Shown here: positions 36,511 through 47,962 of the stretch, one piece after another | How the letters are laid out: the number at the start of each line of letters is the position of its first letter | How positions within the stretch are numbered: position 1 is the first letter of the stretch | NCBI GenBank assembly: GCA_025403435.1 | Contig: CM046345.1 | Span: 18,222,809 to 18,286,808 of the forward strand | From: Artocarpus heterophyllus | Taxonomy: Eukaryota; Streptophyta; Magnoliopsida; Rosales; Moraceae | DNA length: 64,000 nt | Direction of reading: 5' to 3' | Translations under genes and position numbers: made by a program | Notes under the pieces: generated by a model | Database searches by the model: none | What the model saw: only the letters and a program-made list of their open reading frames with translations | Told to the model about the DNA's origin: nothing

Positions 36511-38295
36511 GTTTGCTCAACAAGCGATCTTCAGAGGCTAATATGAGAGAGAAAGAGAGGGTGACATGAAGGACGCCAGAGAAATAATGAAGGAGAAAGA
36601 TAGACGTGAAATTAAGAATTAATGGCAAGAACTGTTTGGATTAATGGCGTATAAAATGAGGATGATATTAGTGGAGTAGTTGTAGCTTACGAGGACGTTC
36701 CGTAAGCTATATAATATCCTCTACAGGGAGGCCCTATATCTCTATTGAGTACTCTCCAAGTGGTACAGATATGTTTCAGCAACTTTCAGGTTTTTATATA
36801 TATATATATATATTCAACGTCTACGTGATTTTTCTTTTTCTTTTTCTTTTGCTCTTTTTATAGGGTATGCAGTAGGTTTTTCTTTGAATTTTCTAAATGG
36901 GTAAGGAAACAATTTGGTTTTATAATATGTAAAGGTTCTTTGAAATGAAGATTTCGTGTCAACGTATAATTTCATTTCGCTATACATGCGTTATCTTCTC
37001 TATATTTAAACATGTCATACTGTAACCTAGAGACTAGAGTAGGTAAGTCCAATACTTTTGAAAGAAGATAATATAAGTTTTCATTTAACACAAGTGTCAA
37101 ATAATATTTTTTTTTCCTTTTAAAAGTTTAACTTAATCCTATAATTTGGGATATATACTGCTAAATTTTAGCAAAAAATATAGTACTGCTATTATAAAAT
37201 ACTCCAACCTCTTCATAGGCCGTCTGACACTTCAGTTATAATGAAGTTTTAATTTAAGAACTTTAATATGTGAGAGTTTTTGTATTGTGATAACTTTTTC
37301 TTTTTTACGTAGTTGTTGAAAGTATTACACTATTTACATTTAAAACTGATGACTTGAAACTAAAGTGTCAAACAGACACTTAGTATCTTGTGTACCTCAA
37401 AAGATGTTCAATATTTTTCTTCCAAGTTAAGGCATCAATGGGATATACGGTTTTCAATTAAAGTAACTAATATGAGACACAAGGAGTTCTCATTTATGTT
37501 GTAGGTTTCAACCGGCTGTACAAGTATTATCATAGGTAATCCCGTGCATAGCTAGCTTAGGTATTTTTCCTCATTCTTAATTAAGTACTAATTATCATAC
37601 ACTCTTTTACTTTTAGAAAAACATTAACCTCATGGATTAGTTGGGTTATCTAACAATAAAAGGGCTCCACCTAATATGTCGGGCCTCCTCATAGTGCCCT
37701 CTCATTGTGAGACAATCTCATTCAAGTTGCTCTTATTTTCAAGATGCTAAGCATAAGTTAAAGGCTGCTTAGCAGAGTTTCAAAAAAGTTGTTTTTTACT
37801 TTCTAAGTTTAAAAGTTGTTTTTAATGTGTTTGAATGATTTATTAAAAGAGCTTTAGCTTTAAACTTTTGAATGTGGTTGCTCACAATTTCTATAAGATA
37901 GGGTTGTAGTTTTAACATTTTTTTATTTATTAAAAAATTTGAAATAATTTCGACGTTAGTCATGCAAATCAAAATGATGATCTTATGATTATAAAAAGTA
38001 ATATAATATACAAGGATATGAATGAAATTTTTAATTTGTTATTCATAAATAAAAGGTTAACTATTAAAGCCTTTTTTAATTAACTTGGTTTTTATAAACA
38101 CATCAAGGAGTTAGACTTGTTGGAAAAGAGCTTATAAAATCATAATCCTATTGAAAATGTCCATTTTAGACAAAATGAATTGGAAAAAAAAAAACTAAAA
38201 ACAGTTGTTTTTTAGACCATTCCAAACATGCCCTTACTAAAAGAAACTCAACCGGCCTTTAGGCTTCTTGCATGTGTAAGATACAACTTAGAAAG
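36511..38295 (-). promoter_or_regulatory. Upstream region of the CYSTM gene
   Basis: Purine-rich leader (GAGAGAAAGAGAGGG type, plus-strand coordinates 36545-36560). A TATATAG-like element lies on the minus strand near 36708-36717, beside a perfect 9-bp inverted repeat (36683-36709). Further out the sequence is AT-rich, with a possible MITE-like segment (about 37756-38236) and one copy of the dispersed core at 37264-37280. Confidence 0.45.
36683..36709. promoter_or_regulatory. Perfect 9-bp inverted repeat with an ACGT core in the CYSTM promoter
   Basis: TAGCTTACG (36683-36691) and CGTAAGCTA (36701-36709) flank the 9-base loop AGGACGTTC, which holds an ACGT tetramer of the kind bound by plant bZIP factors. 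It is about 175-200 bp upstream of the ATG. It could act as a dyad operator-like site or form a hairpin in the leader. Confidence 0.55.
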
Positions 38296-40261
38296 TGTGA
38301 CACCCGTTATTCTCCTAACGGGTATTGAGGTAATTAAATTAATTTTTAATGTATAAAAAAAATTGCTTCATTTAAATTTATTTTATAATATTTATTTTTA
38401 TATATTTTTAAATTTTCTAAAATTCTCCTATATTTATTTAGTATGATTACTAAAAAGCCTTAGAACTTCTAATAAATCTCAAAAATGTCATATTGGCATT
38501 ATATGTGTTAAAGTCTTTAGATGAGACATAAGGATATCTTTTCCAACTACTCTTGACCCTCATTTTCTTTATTTCCTCCGTGACATGCTTCAACATGTCT
38601 CCTCTATAATTGTTTCTATCACTTCTCTTCAAAGACTTCATCTTTTCTTCCTTTATCTTCCACGGTTCCCACACTCTTCTTCTCATTTCTTTGCTGAAGC
38701 AAAATACTTAGAGAACTTCTTCAAGGCAGCCATAAAAATCAGCCACCATCACCTCCATTTGAGTAAGAATTTCAGTCATACCGAAGTAAAGGAACCTGTT
38801 TGAAGCCATTTCAAGCTTCCAACTAACCATAATCCGAGGTTAGAATCTTATGAACAAATTTAGTCTTTCATTTATAAATTTTCTTTTATACTAAAGGATT
38901 ATTCAAATTTGCGTTCTTAAACCTAAGTATATGTTTGTTGCTATTTTGGAGCATATGTATGAAGTCTAAGTGTATATGCCCTAGACAGAAAATTTATATT
39001 GTTAAACTTTATAATACCTCTATGGGCAGTGGTTATTTCTTGAAATTCTAAAATTAAATTAAAATAAATTTTATGAATGTAGTTGTATGTTGTGCTTTAG
39101 TTTTAATTGTCCTTATGCACGCCTTAGGATCAAGGGAGTATGGAGCTAACGTTAATTGATTCCATGATTAAGAGACTGTTGATAAGCTTAAAAGGTAGGG
39201 ATTCTATTACTCATCTTTTGTGAGGTTTTTATAGAATTAAAATTGATTGTTTTGCCGCAATATATATATATCTATGTTGAACTGATATTATATGTGTATC
39301 ACATATGAAACTATGACATGGACTCGTCTTGTATTGTACGGCGAGGAACATAATGAATTGACACATGTTATAAATTGAGAAGCATGGTTAGGAAAAATTA
39401 ACTCTATTAATAATGATTTAATATAGAGAAATTGTGAGACATGAAAAGGGCGACGGTTACGTCCTTGGGCATGAATACCCTAAAAGGTAAAGTAGGGGGA
39501 AGGCGATGACGCTTCCTTGGGTTGAAAGTCCCAGAACACACTGTACAGGAATCGATTTGGTGAGGACTCGGGGCTTGATGTCCCCTCACCGGAACACCCT
39601 TGGAATGTTTATGGGGTGATCAAGTGCGCCCATTTGGGTTTCGATGAGTTGAGTGATACTCAATTTAACATGGATACCTAGGAACAATGATGATTGGTAA
39701 TATTTGTATAAATGTGTAATTATGACACTTGGTAATGATTAACTACGGTATCCATAAGATGTGATCATAATAAACCTCATAATCTGAAATATGATGTGAC
39801 TTACTAACCATGCAGATTTTAATGTGGTAATGATAGAGGTGAGTAATGGCTTTCTCTACTGAGCATAGTGTTGCTCATTCCCTTATGTTTATATCTTTTC
39901 AGGACTCACTAAGTGTGAGGTGGCTACGAGAAATATAGTTGAGGAAGTAATGTAACTATATTACATTGGGACTGCTTCAATCGTTGAGAATGTTCTTCAT
40001 GATAATGTAAGCATCAATTGTTACTTTCTGTGACTGTATTACAATGTGTTGAGGGTTAAAATGATGATGACAACAGTTTATATTATTAAATTTAAGGTGC
40101 TACATTTAAAACTGTGGTTTATTTATCGTTTATATTTTTATTTTTGAGTTGAGAGTTTTCATTTAAGTCCCGGGCAAATTTTATTTTTAAGGTTTTACTT
40201 TTATTATTTATTTTTATTTTATCTCATTAAAAACTGTTAACCCCCATATAGGGGCGTTACA
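38296..40261 (+). repeat. 5' LTR of copy B
   Basis: Shares termini and most sequence (reverse-complemented) with copy A LTRs. It lacks the segment corresponding to about 18866-19252 of copy A, whose ends are ATTCAT direct repeats. Confidence 0.93.
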
Positions 40262-40268
40262 GAATTTT

Positions 40269-40280
40269 TGGTATCAGAGC
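40269..40280 (+). other. Primer binding site of copy B
   Basis: TGGTATCAGAGC, seven bases after the 5' LTR end, initiator tRNA-Met type, identical to copy A. Confidence 0.9.
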
Positions 40281-41723
40281 CTAGGTTCGGTTAACCTAGG
40301 GAGTGTAGCACCACTTTAAAAAAAAAAAAAAATATTTTTGAGATGGTTTTGAAGCTGAATTTTCATTGTCATCATCAAAATGAACATTCACATTGATTTA
40401 TACAGTCTAGAAGGATGTAACATGGAAAGGCCATAGAATGAAAATATCAATAGTTATATGAGTACAATAATTATATAGAAGGAAAGTATTAATAGTTATG
40501 AGGGAATGATAATTATATGAAATGAGTTTATAAGTAGATTGCTTATGAGAGATTCGTATAATATTAGGATCTATAAGCATATCTAATTCGTATAAACGAT
40601 GAGAAATTCGTATAGATAAGAGGATTTAAAAGCCTTTTGTCTCGTGAAAAACAATAAGAAATATAAGGCTTGATTTATTGATTTTAAAGTTTGACATAGA
40701 TATGCCAAATTTTTCGTAATTGATTCAAACCTAAGTAATGATTATGTGTGGATTCGATGGAGCACATAAGTGTCAATAACTTTTCTTAAAAGTTCTATAT
40801 ATTCGAGGAATATGATATAAGTTGGGAATCATGGTATTGAATCTTGAGAGAGATAAATGTTAGACTTTTGGTCTGTTGAGACTGTGTAAAGTCTAGAATG
40901 CATGAATCTCAAAATTGGAATATTTTGTTACGTACATTGTATTTAAGTGTATCAGTGAATCTTTTGGTTACCTAAGGTTTTGTTATATGAGGAAATTGTA
41001 TATTGTATAAGTAGAATTGTGGGGATTGTAGATGTTCATAAGTAGTAACATCTAGTGTCTTTGTTCATTGATATGGTCTACGTTGGAAGACGTAAATCGT
41101 ATTGATTTCAAGGTTAGTCGCATTCTAAACCCTTGGTAGTAATGATGATGAATCCATTGATAGATGTTGAGTATTATGAATAACATATAGGTGTATGTAT
41201 TGTTCAATAAGGTTTTGATTAAAACAAAATTATTTGAGTTGCTGGATCATTCAAGAAGATCCTTGTTGTCGTTAAATTAGATTTGTTGTTTATAGTTAAC
41301 TTATCTATAGTGACTTTGAATTGGGTTTAAGATTTATACAAATTGGTTTTCAATTTTATGTTTGTTATTTAACTCGTTCTAAATGTGTTAAGGCCAGAAA
41401 CAACCTGACCATTTTCAACTGAGAACATTTGGGCCTAGTTCAAATCTTAAATCAGTTTGATTCACACTGTCTCTCCCACGTGGTTTCTATACGTGTCATA
41501 TACAGTGGTTTAATCATTGTTTACATATACGTTTACTGTGCATAGGAGCTTATTTCTCTGAGTTCACTTTTTCTCTCTTAATTTGTTATTTTCTCTCTAA
41601 ATCGCAAATCCTCTTCTTTTTCATTAGAAATTCTTCTTTTCCTCTAAAAGAAGAAGGAATTCTAGGATTCTGCAATTTACTATCTTAATTTTTCCTTTCT
41701 ATTTACTCTTCTTTCATCTCATC
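40281..41723 (+). other. Leader of copy B
   Basis: About 1.44 kb, collinear with the copy A leader, without a domain-bearing ORF. It contains a short A-run near 40318-40331. A CTCT-rich stretch just before the Cys4 start codon resembles an mRNA leader. Confidence 0.55.
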
Positions 41724-42245
41724 ATGGACCCAAAGTACCAACATCTGAGAAAGTATTTCCCATCACTCTCCCAAAAGATTCTCAGAAAGAAATACAAGGC
41801 TAGAATTACTCGGTTGTGGATTCTTATGCGTTTTGGCATCCCTTGTGATGTGAGAATGTTGATAGAGGGGAAAATCCGTCCGAGTGACTTTAGTCAAGAT
41901 GTCGGTTTACCAGGAACAGGTACCAGTCGTAGTGCAATGAAAAGAAGAGCCCGTGCCATCGTAGTCGCTTGTAACAAATGTGGAAGACAAAATTGTAACG
42001 GTAAATGTACTTCACCTGGTTATATGTCTACGAATAGAGAGGATAAAATAAGGTTTTGTAGGAATGGACTTTCAAAGGAGAACTTGGATAGTATCCATCC
42101 TCCTCTTCACGGTCACCCTAGTGGATATGTTCAAGGAGCTATTTTTAAACTCTGGCCTAAATTTTATACAGAAAGACAACGCCTCAGGAATATGGTATTT
42201 CTAGATCCTGTTTGTCAAGCCATAAGAAAACTGGATGGGGAATAA
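41724..42245 (+). CDS. Cys4 zinc-knuckle basic protein carried by copy B, 173 aa
   Basis: Same length and layout as the copy A gene: basic N-terminus, KRRAR patch at 73-77, Cys83-x2-Cys-x4-Cys-x3-Cys95, Pro-Gly, His/Pro-rich stretch, basic C-terminus. It differs from copy A at five residues (positions 36, 63, 77, 107 and 114), and all four knuckle cysteines are kept. Here residue 77 is Arg, which completes the KRRAR patch, whereas copy A has Cys. The function is not known; nucleic-acid binding is inferred from composition. The likeness to betaflexivirus cysteine-rich proteins is a working idea only. Confidence 0.6.
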   Translation: MDPKYQHLRKYFPSLSQKILRKKYKARITRLWILMRFGIPCDVRMLIEGKIRPSDFSQDVGLPGTGTSRSAMKRRARAIVVACNKCGRQNCNGKCTSPGYMSTNREDKIRFCRNGLSKENLDSIHPPLHGHPSGYVQGAIFKLWPKFYTERQRLRNMVFLDPVCQAIRKLDGE

Positions 42246-42888
42246 GTCATCGCTCTATAAAGGTTATTTGGCCTTTACTTATTTGAAGCAGTTTTAGCTG
42301 ATGTTCAACAGTTTGTATTTTTCTTTTACTCAGAATATTTGCTTTTGTGTTTGAAATAATTGTGATTATTAGATTGATACAGTGAGTGTTAATATCTTAT
42401 TTAATTTATGATTTTCTTAAATATATATATAATAAAATATATTATCTTATCAGACACGTCACATACGGTACAGTAATATGTTTGAATTTTGAAAAGCTTA
42501 TCCAGATATTTCAAGATTTGTGTCTCAAATTTCAAAAGTTCTACAGTATTTGTCGTTTATATTAAATTTCTAGACTTGGTGTATATTTGTCAAAAAGTCT
42601 ACAGTTGTGTCAAGAGGGTCTTCTGTCGAATTGTTCTCAATTGTCAAAAGTTATACAATTAGAGTCTAATCTTTTTCAAAAAGTGAATCAGATTTTCTAT
42701 AAACTATCAATCACCTTATCTTACTTTCTTATCCGCACAAGATTTTGTTTAAATCTTTGGATTACCTTTTCATTACCTACTCGTCTATCTCTTTAGCCCT
42801 TTTTGTGTATTTCTCATCTTTAAAAACTTATGTAGAACCCGAAGTCTAAGTGGAGCAGACATTAAGCAACCACTTCTATAAACCAAAT
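42246..42888 (+). other. Spacer between the two cargo genes of copy B
   Basis: Collinear with copy A 14927-15566. AT-rich and without an ATG-started ORF of note. Confidence 0.5.
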
Positions 42889-43539
42889 ATGTCTACCTCC
42901 CAGTCCACGAAGAAAATAAAGAATGTCTGTGTCTTTTGTGGTTCCAGCTTTGGAAAAGATAAAGCTTATTTAGAAGCTGCAAATCACTTAGGGCAAGTCC
43001 TAGCACACAAGAAGATTAACATAATCTATGGGGGTGGTAGTATAAAAATGATGGTAAATATGGCACTAGCAGCTAGGTCTAGCGACGCTACTGATGTAAG
43101 AATTTGGCCTCATATTCCAGTTGAAGGAAACCTTTGTAAGGAAGCCATAGGTAAGGGAGAAGGAGTCAGGAGTATCCCTAAAAATTTTAAAGACATAATC
43201 TATAATTCTGATGCTTTTATAGCATTACCTGGTGGTCTAGGTACTCTTGAGGAAATATTTATAGTTGCTTGTGGGCAATTGTTGGGCTTTTATTCCAAAC
43301 CTTTGGGTCTGCTGAACGTAAAGGGTTTTTATGACGGTCTTTTGAAATTTCTAGATTACGCTGTGGAAGAAAACATCACTACAGAATCGGAGAGACAAAT
43401 CTTTGTCACTGCTTCAACAGCTGAGGAATTGATAGATAAAATGCAAATCATACATCCAGAATCCGACACTGCAACATCCAAGCTTGAATGGGAAAGGGAA
43501 AGCCGGGAGCGGCCAATTGATTTGAATCTCCATCTGTAA
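42889..43539 (+). CDS. LOG-like protein carried by copy B, 216 aa
   Basis: ATG at 42889 (MSTSQSTKK), intronless. It has CVFCGSS (14-20), YGGGS (47-51), PGGLGTLEE (114-122) and KPLGLLNV (137-144). As in copy A, the RKAxM motif with the conserved arginine is replaced by a KNFKD stretch. Seven residues differ from copy A: S-L-G/S-F-G near 21, E/V56, N/D66, V/D69, Y/C83, V/I125 and N/K145. I counted four synonymous differences by eye, so the pair gives only weak evidence of constraint. If active it would raise local cytokinin; if not, it is passenger DNA. Confidence 0.85.
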   Translation: MSTSQSTKKIKNVCVFCGSSFGKDKAYLEAANHLGQVLAHKKINIIYGGGSIKMMVNMALAARSSDATDVRIWPHIPVEGNLCKEAIGKGEGVRSIPKNFKDIIYNSDAFIALPGGLGTLEEIFIVACGQLLGFYSKPLGLLNVKGFYDGLLKFLDYAVEENITTESERQIFVTASTAEELIDKMQIIHPESDTATSKLEWERESRERPIDLNLHL

Positions 43540-44476
43540 TCTTTTTGTTTTATCTTTGGCATGTAGGCATGTGTGTCCGTATTTCGTGTGTTACGAATAA
43601 CCGTTTGCCTTGTATTCTGTGTTTCTTGTGGTACGTCGTTGTTCAATCTTTTAGATTCGTTGAGCCTAATGCCGGGATGGCTGGATACGGAGTACTTGAT
43701 GCTCTCGAAACGCATCCTTCTTAAGGTCCGATCTTTTGTTTATCGATGTTTTTGTATCCTATAAGCATGCATGATATGGATAGCTGGTATACGGAGTGCC
43801 TTGTACTCTCGAAACGTATCCGTATCATGTTTGTAATGTGTAATATTCTGTTAATATTATGTGGAAGTACCAGAGTCAGTTATGAGGATATTCCATATGA
43901 AATATGAGTATATTATTTGGATTGAATGTTTGTGTCATGAGGATAGCTGTTTAACGAAAAATATGCCGGGTATGTTTGCAACTCTGAGATTCCGTTTAAT
44001 ATCTCTATGAGTAAGTTTAATGTATAGTTTTGAATAAAAGCGTTTGTGATATATGTTTTATGATTATGTTCTAGTTTATTAGTTGAGGTATGAAATCAAA
44101 TATATTTGACTTTTCCTTACTCAAAAAGGAAAAGGAACCTAAAGATGAAGTATATAAAATTTCTCTGGCAATCTCCTTAAATGTGATTGTAAATCACAGT
44201 CCATGGACAATGAAGGACTGGAATCATGATATGGTCAATATGTATGCCTGATCAGATTCTTAGACTATTATACGGTGTTATAAGTTGAAACTTGTCAGAA
44301 ATACTCTCATTGAGGGATTTAGGAGTAAGATTTATTATGCAAGTAAATAAGTGGAGATACGATAACTTAAATTTGGAGGACAAACAACATTAACGGTTTA
44401 GACTCAGAATTGGAATCATAGTGGAATCATAATTTTTACTAGTATTGCTAGAATTGAAATTTCGAGGACGAAATTT
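43540..44476 (+). other. Internal 3' region of copy B
   Basis: Collinear with copy A 13361-14275, no recognisable ORF. It ends at the GAGGACGAAATTTC box. Confidence 0.55.
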
Positions 44477-44494
44477 CTTTAAGGGGGGTAGAGC
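44462..44494 (+). other. Gypsy-type box and polypurine tract of copy B
   Basis: TCGAGGACGAAATTTC then CTTTAAGGGGGGTAGAGC immediately before the 3' LTR. Confidence 0.85.
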
Positions 44495-46459
44495 TGTGAC
44501 ACCCGTTATTCTCCTAACGGGTATTGAGGTAATTAAATTAATTTTTAATGTATAAAAAAATTGCTTCATTTAAATTTATTTTATAATATTTATTTTTATA
44601 TATTTTTAAATTTTCTAAAATTCTCCTATATTTATTTAGTATGATTACTAAAAAGCCTTAGAACTTCTAATAAATCTCAAAAATGTCATATTGGCATTAT
44701 ATGTGTTAAAGTCTTTAGATGAGACATAAGGATATCTTTTCCAACTACTCTTGACCCTCATTTTCTTTATTTCCTCCGTGACATGCTTCAACATGTCTCC
44801 TCTATAATTGTTTCTATCACTTCTCTTCAAAGACTTCATCTTTTCTTCCTTTATCTTCCACGGTTCCCACACTCTTCTTCTCATTTCTTTGCTGAAGCAA
44901 AATACTTAGAGAACTTCTTCAAGGCAGCCATAAAAATCAGCCACCATCACCTCCATTTGAGTAAGAATTTCAGTCATACCGAAGTAAAGGAACCTGTTTG
45001 AAGCCATTTCAAGCTTCCAACTAACCATAATCCGAGGTTAGAATCTTATGAACAAATTTAGTCTTTCATTTATAAATTTTCTTTTATACTAAAGGATTAT
45101 TCAAATTTGCGTTCTTAAACCTAAGTATATGTTTGTTGCTATTTTGGAGCATATGTATGAAGTCTAAGTGTATATGCCCTAGACAGAAAATTTATATTGT
45201 TAAACTTTATAATACCTCTATGGGCAGTGGTTATTTCTTGAAATTCTAAGATTAAATTAAAATAAATTTTATGAATGTAGTTGTATGTTGTGCTTTAGTT
45301 TTAATTGTCCTTATGCACGCCTTAGGATCAAGGGAGTATGGAGCTAACGTTAATTGATTCCAGGATTAAGAGACTGTTGATAAGCTTAAAAGGTAGGGAT
45401 TCTATTACTCATCTTTTGTGAGGTTTTTATAGAATTAAAATTGATTGTTTTGCCGCAATATATATATATCTATGTTGAACTGATATTATATGTGTATCAC
45501 ATATGAAACTATGACATGGACTCGTCTTGTATTGTACGGCGAGGAACATAATGAATTGACACATGTTATAAATTGAGAAGCATGGTTAGGAAAAATTAAC
45601 TCTATTAATAATGATTTAATATAGAGAAATTGTGAGACATGAAAAGGGCGACGGTTACGTCCTTGGGCATGAATACCCTAAAAGGTAAAGTAGGGGGAAG
45701 GCGATGACGCTTCCTTGGGTTGAAAGTCCCAGAACACACTGTACAGGAATCGATTTGGTGAGGACTCGGGGCTTGATGTCCCCTCACCGGAACACCCTTG
45801 GAATGTTTATGGGGTGATCAAGTGCGCCCATTTGGGTTTCGATGAGTTGAGTGATACTCAATTTAACATGGATACCTAGGAACAATGATGATTGGTAATA
45901 TTTGTATAAATGTGTAATTATGACACTTGGTAATGATTAACTACGGTATCCATAAGATGTGATCATAATAAACCTCATAATCTGAAATATGATGTGACTT
46001 ACTAACCATGCAGATTTTAATGTGGTAATGATAGAGGTGAGTAATGGCTTTCTCTACTGAGCATAGTGTTGCTCATTCCCTTATGTTTATATCTTTTCAG
46101 GACTCACTAAGTGTGAGGTGGCTACGAGAAATATAGTTGAGGAAGTAATGTAACTATATTACATTGGGACTGCTTCAATCGTTGAGAATGTTCTTCATGA
46201 TAATGTAAGCATCAATTGTTACTTTCTGTGACTGTATTACAATGTGTTGAGGGTTAAAATGATGATGACAACAGTTTATATTATTAAATTTAAGGTGCTA
46301 CATTTAAAACTGTGGTTTATTTATCGTTTATATTTTTATTTTTGAGTTGAGAGTTTTCATTTAAGTCCCGGGCAAATTTTATTTTTAAGGTTTTACTTTT
46401 ATTATTTATTTTTATTTTATCTCATTAAAAACTGTTAACCCCCATATAGGGGCGTTACA
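44495..46459 (+). repeat. 3' LTR of copy B
   Basis: 1965 bp. It differs from the 5' LTR at a handful of positions I could see (one A in a homopolymer, and CTAAAATT/CTAAGATT and CCATGATT/CCAGGATT changes). Confidence 0.93.
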
Positions 46460-47912
46460 GAAAGTACAATGGGGACTTAAAATACAGCACCTTGCTTTAT
46501 CGACAATGAACTCCTCTAATATTTAGGTTCCAATGCACTAAATTTGCCTTTTTCCTTTCCTTCCTTCAACACCTGTTCAGATTAAATTTCCCTTTTACCA
46601 TACAAAAATAAAATAAAAAAGAAAATTCCTGAATTTCTTTATTTAGTTCAACACATGCTGTGTACCATGTAATTATTATTGTCTAGTGACCCATATGTCC
46701 TTGGATCGTGTCCTTCATGTTTGTCTTTTATCACATGCTGGAATAATTCAGAGCAAAAAAAAAATATACCAGAATAATTTGTTTCACTTGTCACTGCACA
46801 TCTAGGTTAGGCGGCAAGGCTATCTTAAGAAATTTCACTTCTCCCTTTGCCAATCCACCATCCAACCTCAAACTTAAATTTTTTCTTTGTTTTCGTATAC
46901 TGAAACAATATTTTTTTTAAAGAAAAACCATTGGTATTAAATGAAAATTAAAACTATATAAAGGGAAAAAAATATTGCAATTCTAAACCAACCAGCCCCC
47001 CTTCCCCCCTCTCTCTTTTTTTGCTAAAAAAAATCTATTAATTACGTACTCAAGTTTGGATTCTAAAAAAACAAGAGAGAGAGAGAGAGAGAGAGTTAAC
47101 TCTAAATAAGATACGAAAACTTTATCGGTAGAGTTCTTATAAGATTTGTCAATATTGTATATTTCTTATTTTAATGTGATTAATTTGACCAAATTTAATA
47201 TTTAATCACTGCTAATAGGACGCAGTAGAATGAAACTCAAGTCTGGATAATTGGATTAGATATATTCTTTTTATTTAAAATACCTTCTGTGTAACCATAA
47301 TATTAGTGGCTCTATTTATAACTTAAGTGTGTCTTTGTATGTAAGTTAAAAAAAGAAATAGAGATAAAAATCATAAAGTATTTTTTACACTTTTCTATGA
47401 GGGTTACAGTGCTTAAGAACCGCCATGTGGGCATGTTAGCATGCATTTATTAGAGATCACATCCAACTGTGTTAAAGCCAGCTTGCAAAGACTTCAAAGT
47501 TTGCAGCAAACTTCCAAAGCCCCTCTCCAAATTATTCCCAAGTCAAAAAGATTGAAACCGCATGTTTGCAAGAGACATAATTATATACAAGTTTGTAGCT
47601 CGCTATCTAGTCTTTGAACCCAATACATGACTCATGCATTTTTCACCCTACACTTGTTCGCACGTGAATTATGTAGCACATTTTAAATGCAAATTATAAT
47701 TATGATAGTAATATATTAAATACATGCAGGAAAAGGTAAGAATATCTGCATAAGAAGAAAAAAATTATAACGTCATTTCAACTATATAATGTCAATAGCT
47801 ACAATATAAGGCTATTATATGATATAGTATAAAACAAAAATAGATTAAAATGTAAAGCTCTCACATGTTATAATAAATCGTCAACTTTTAGTTGTAACTG
47901 TGTTGTTAAACA

Positions 47913-47962
<50 letters not shown>

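Larger units (their letters stand above)
38296..46459 (+). mobile_element. Young non-autonomous LTR retrotransposon carrying LOG-like and Cys4-protein genes (copy B)
   Basis: LTRs 38296-40261 and 44495-46459 are about 1966 bp, near-identical to each other, with ends TGTGACACCC...GCGTTACA. A perfect 5-bp target duplication GAAAG is at 38291-38295 and 46460-46464. Internal sequence is collinear with copy A but the element lies on the plus strand. Both LTRs lack a 387-bp block present in copy A LTRs, so this is a distinct subfamily. No gag or pol. Both cargo ORFs are open. Confidence 0.94.

Noticed and set aside
42850..42888. N-terminal extension of the LOG-like ORF
   Set aside because: The extension begins at a GTG; the first ATG in frame is 42889 (14926 in copy A), and the family homology begins after it.
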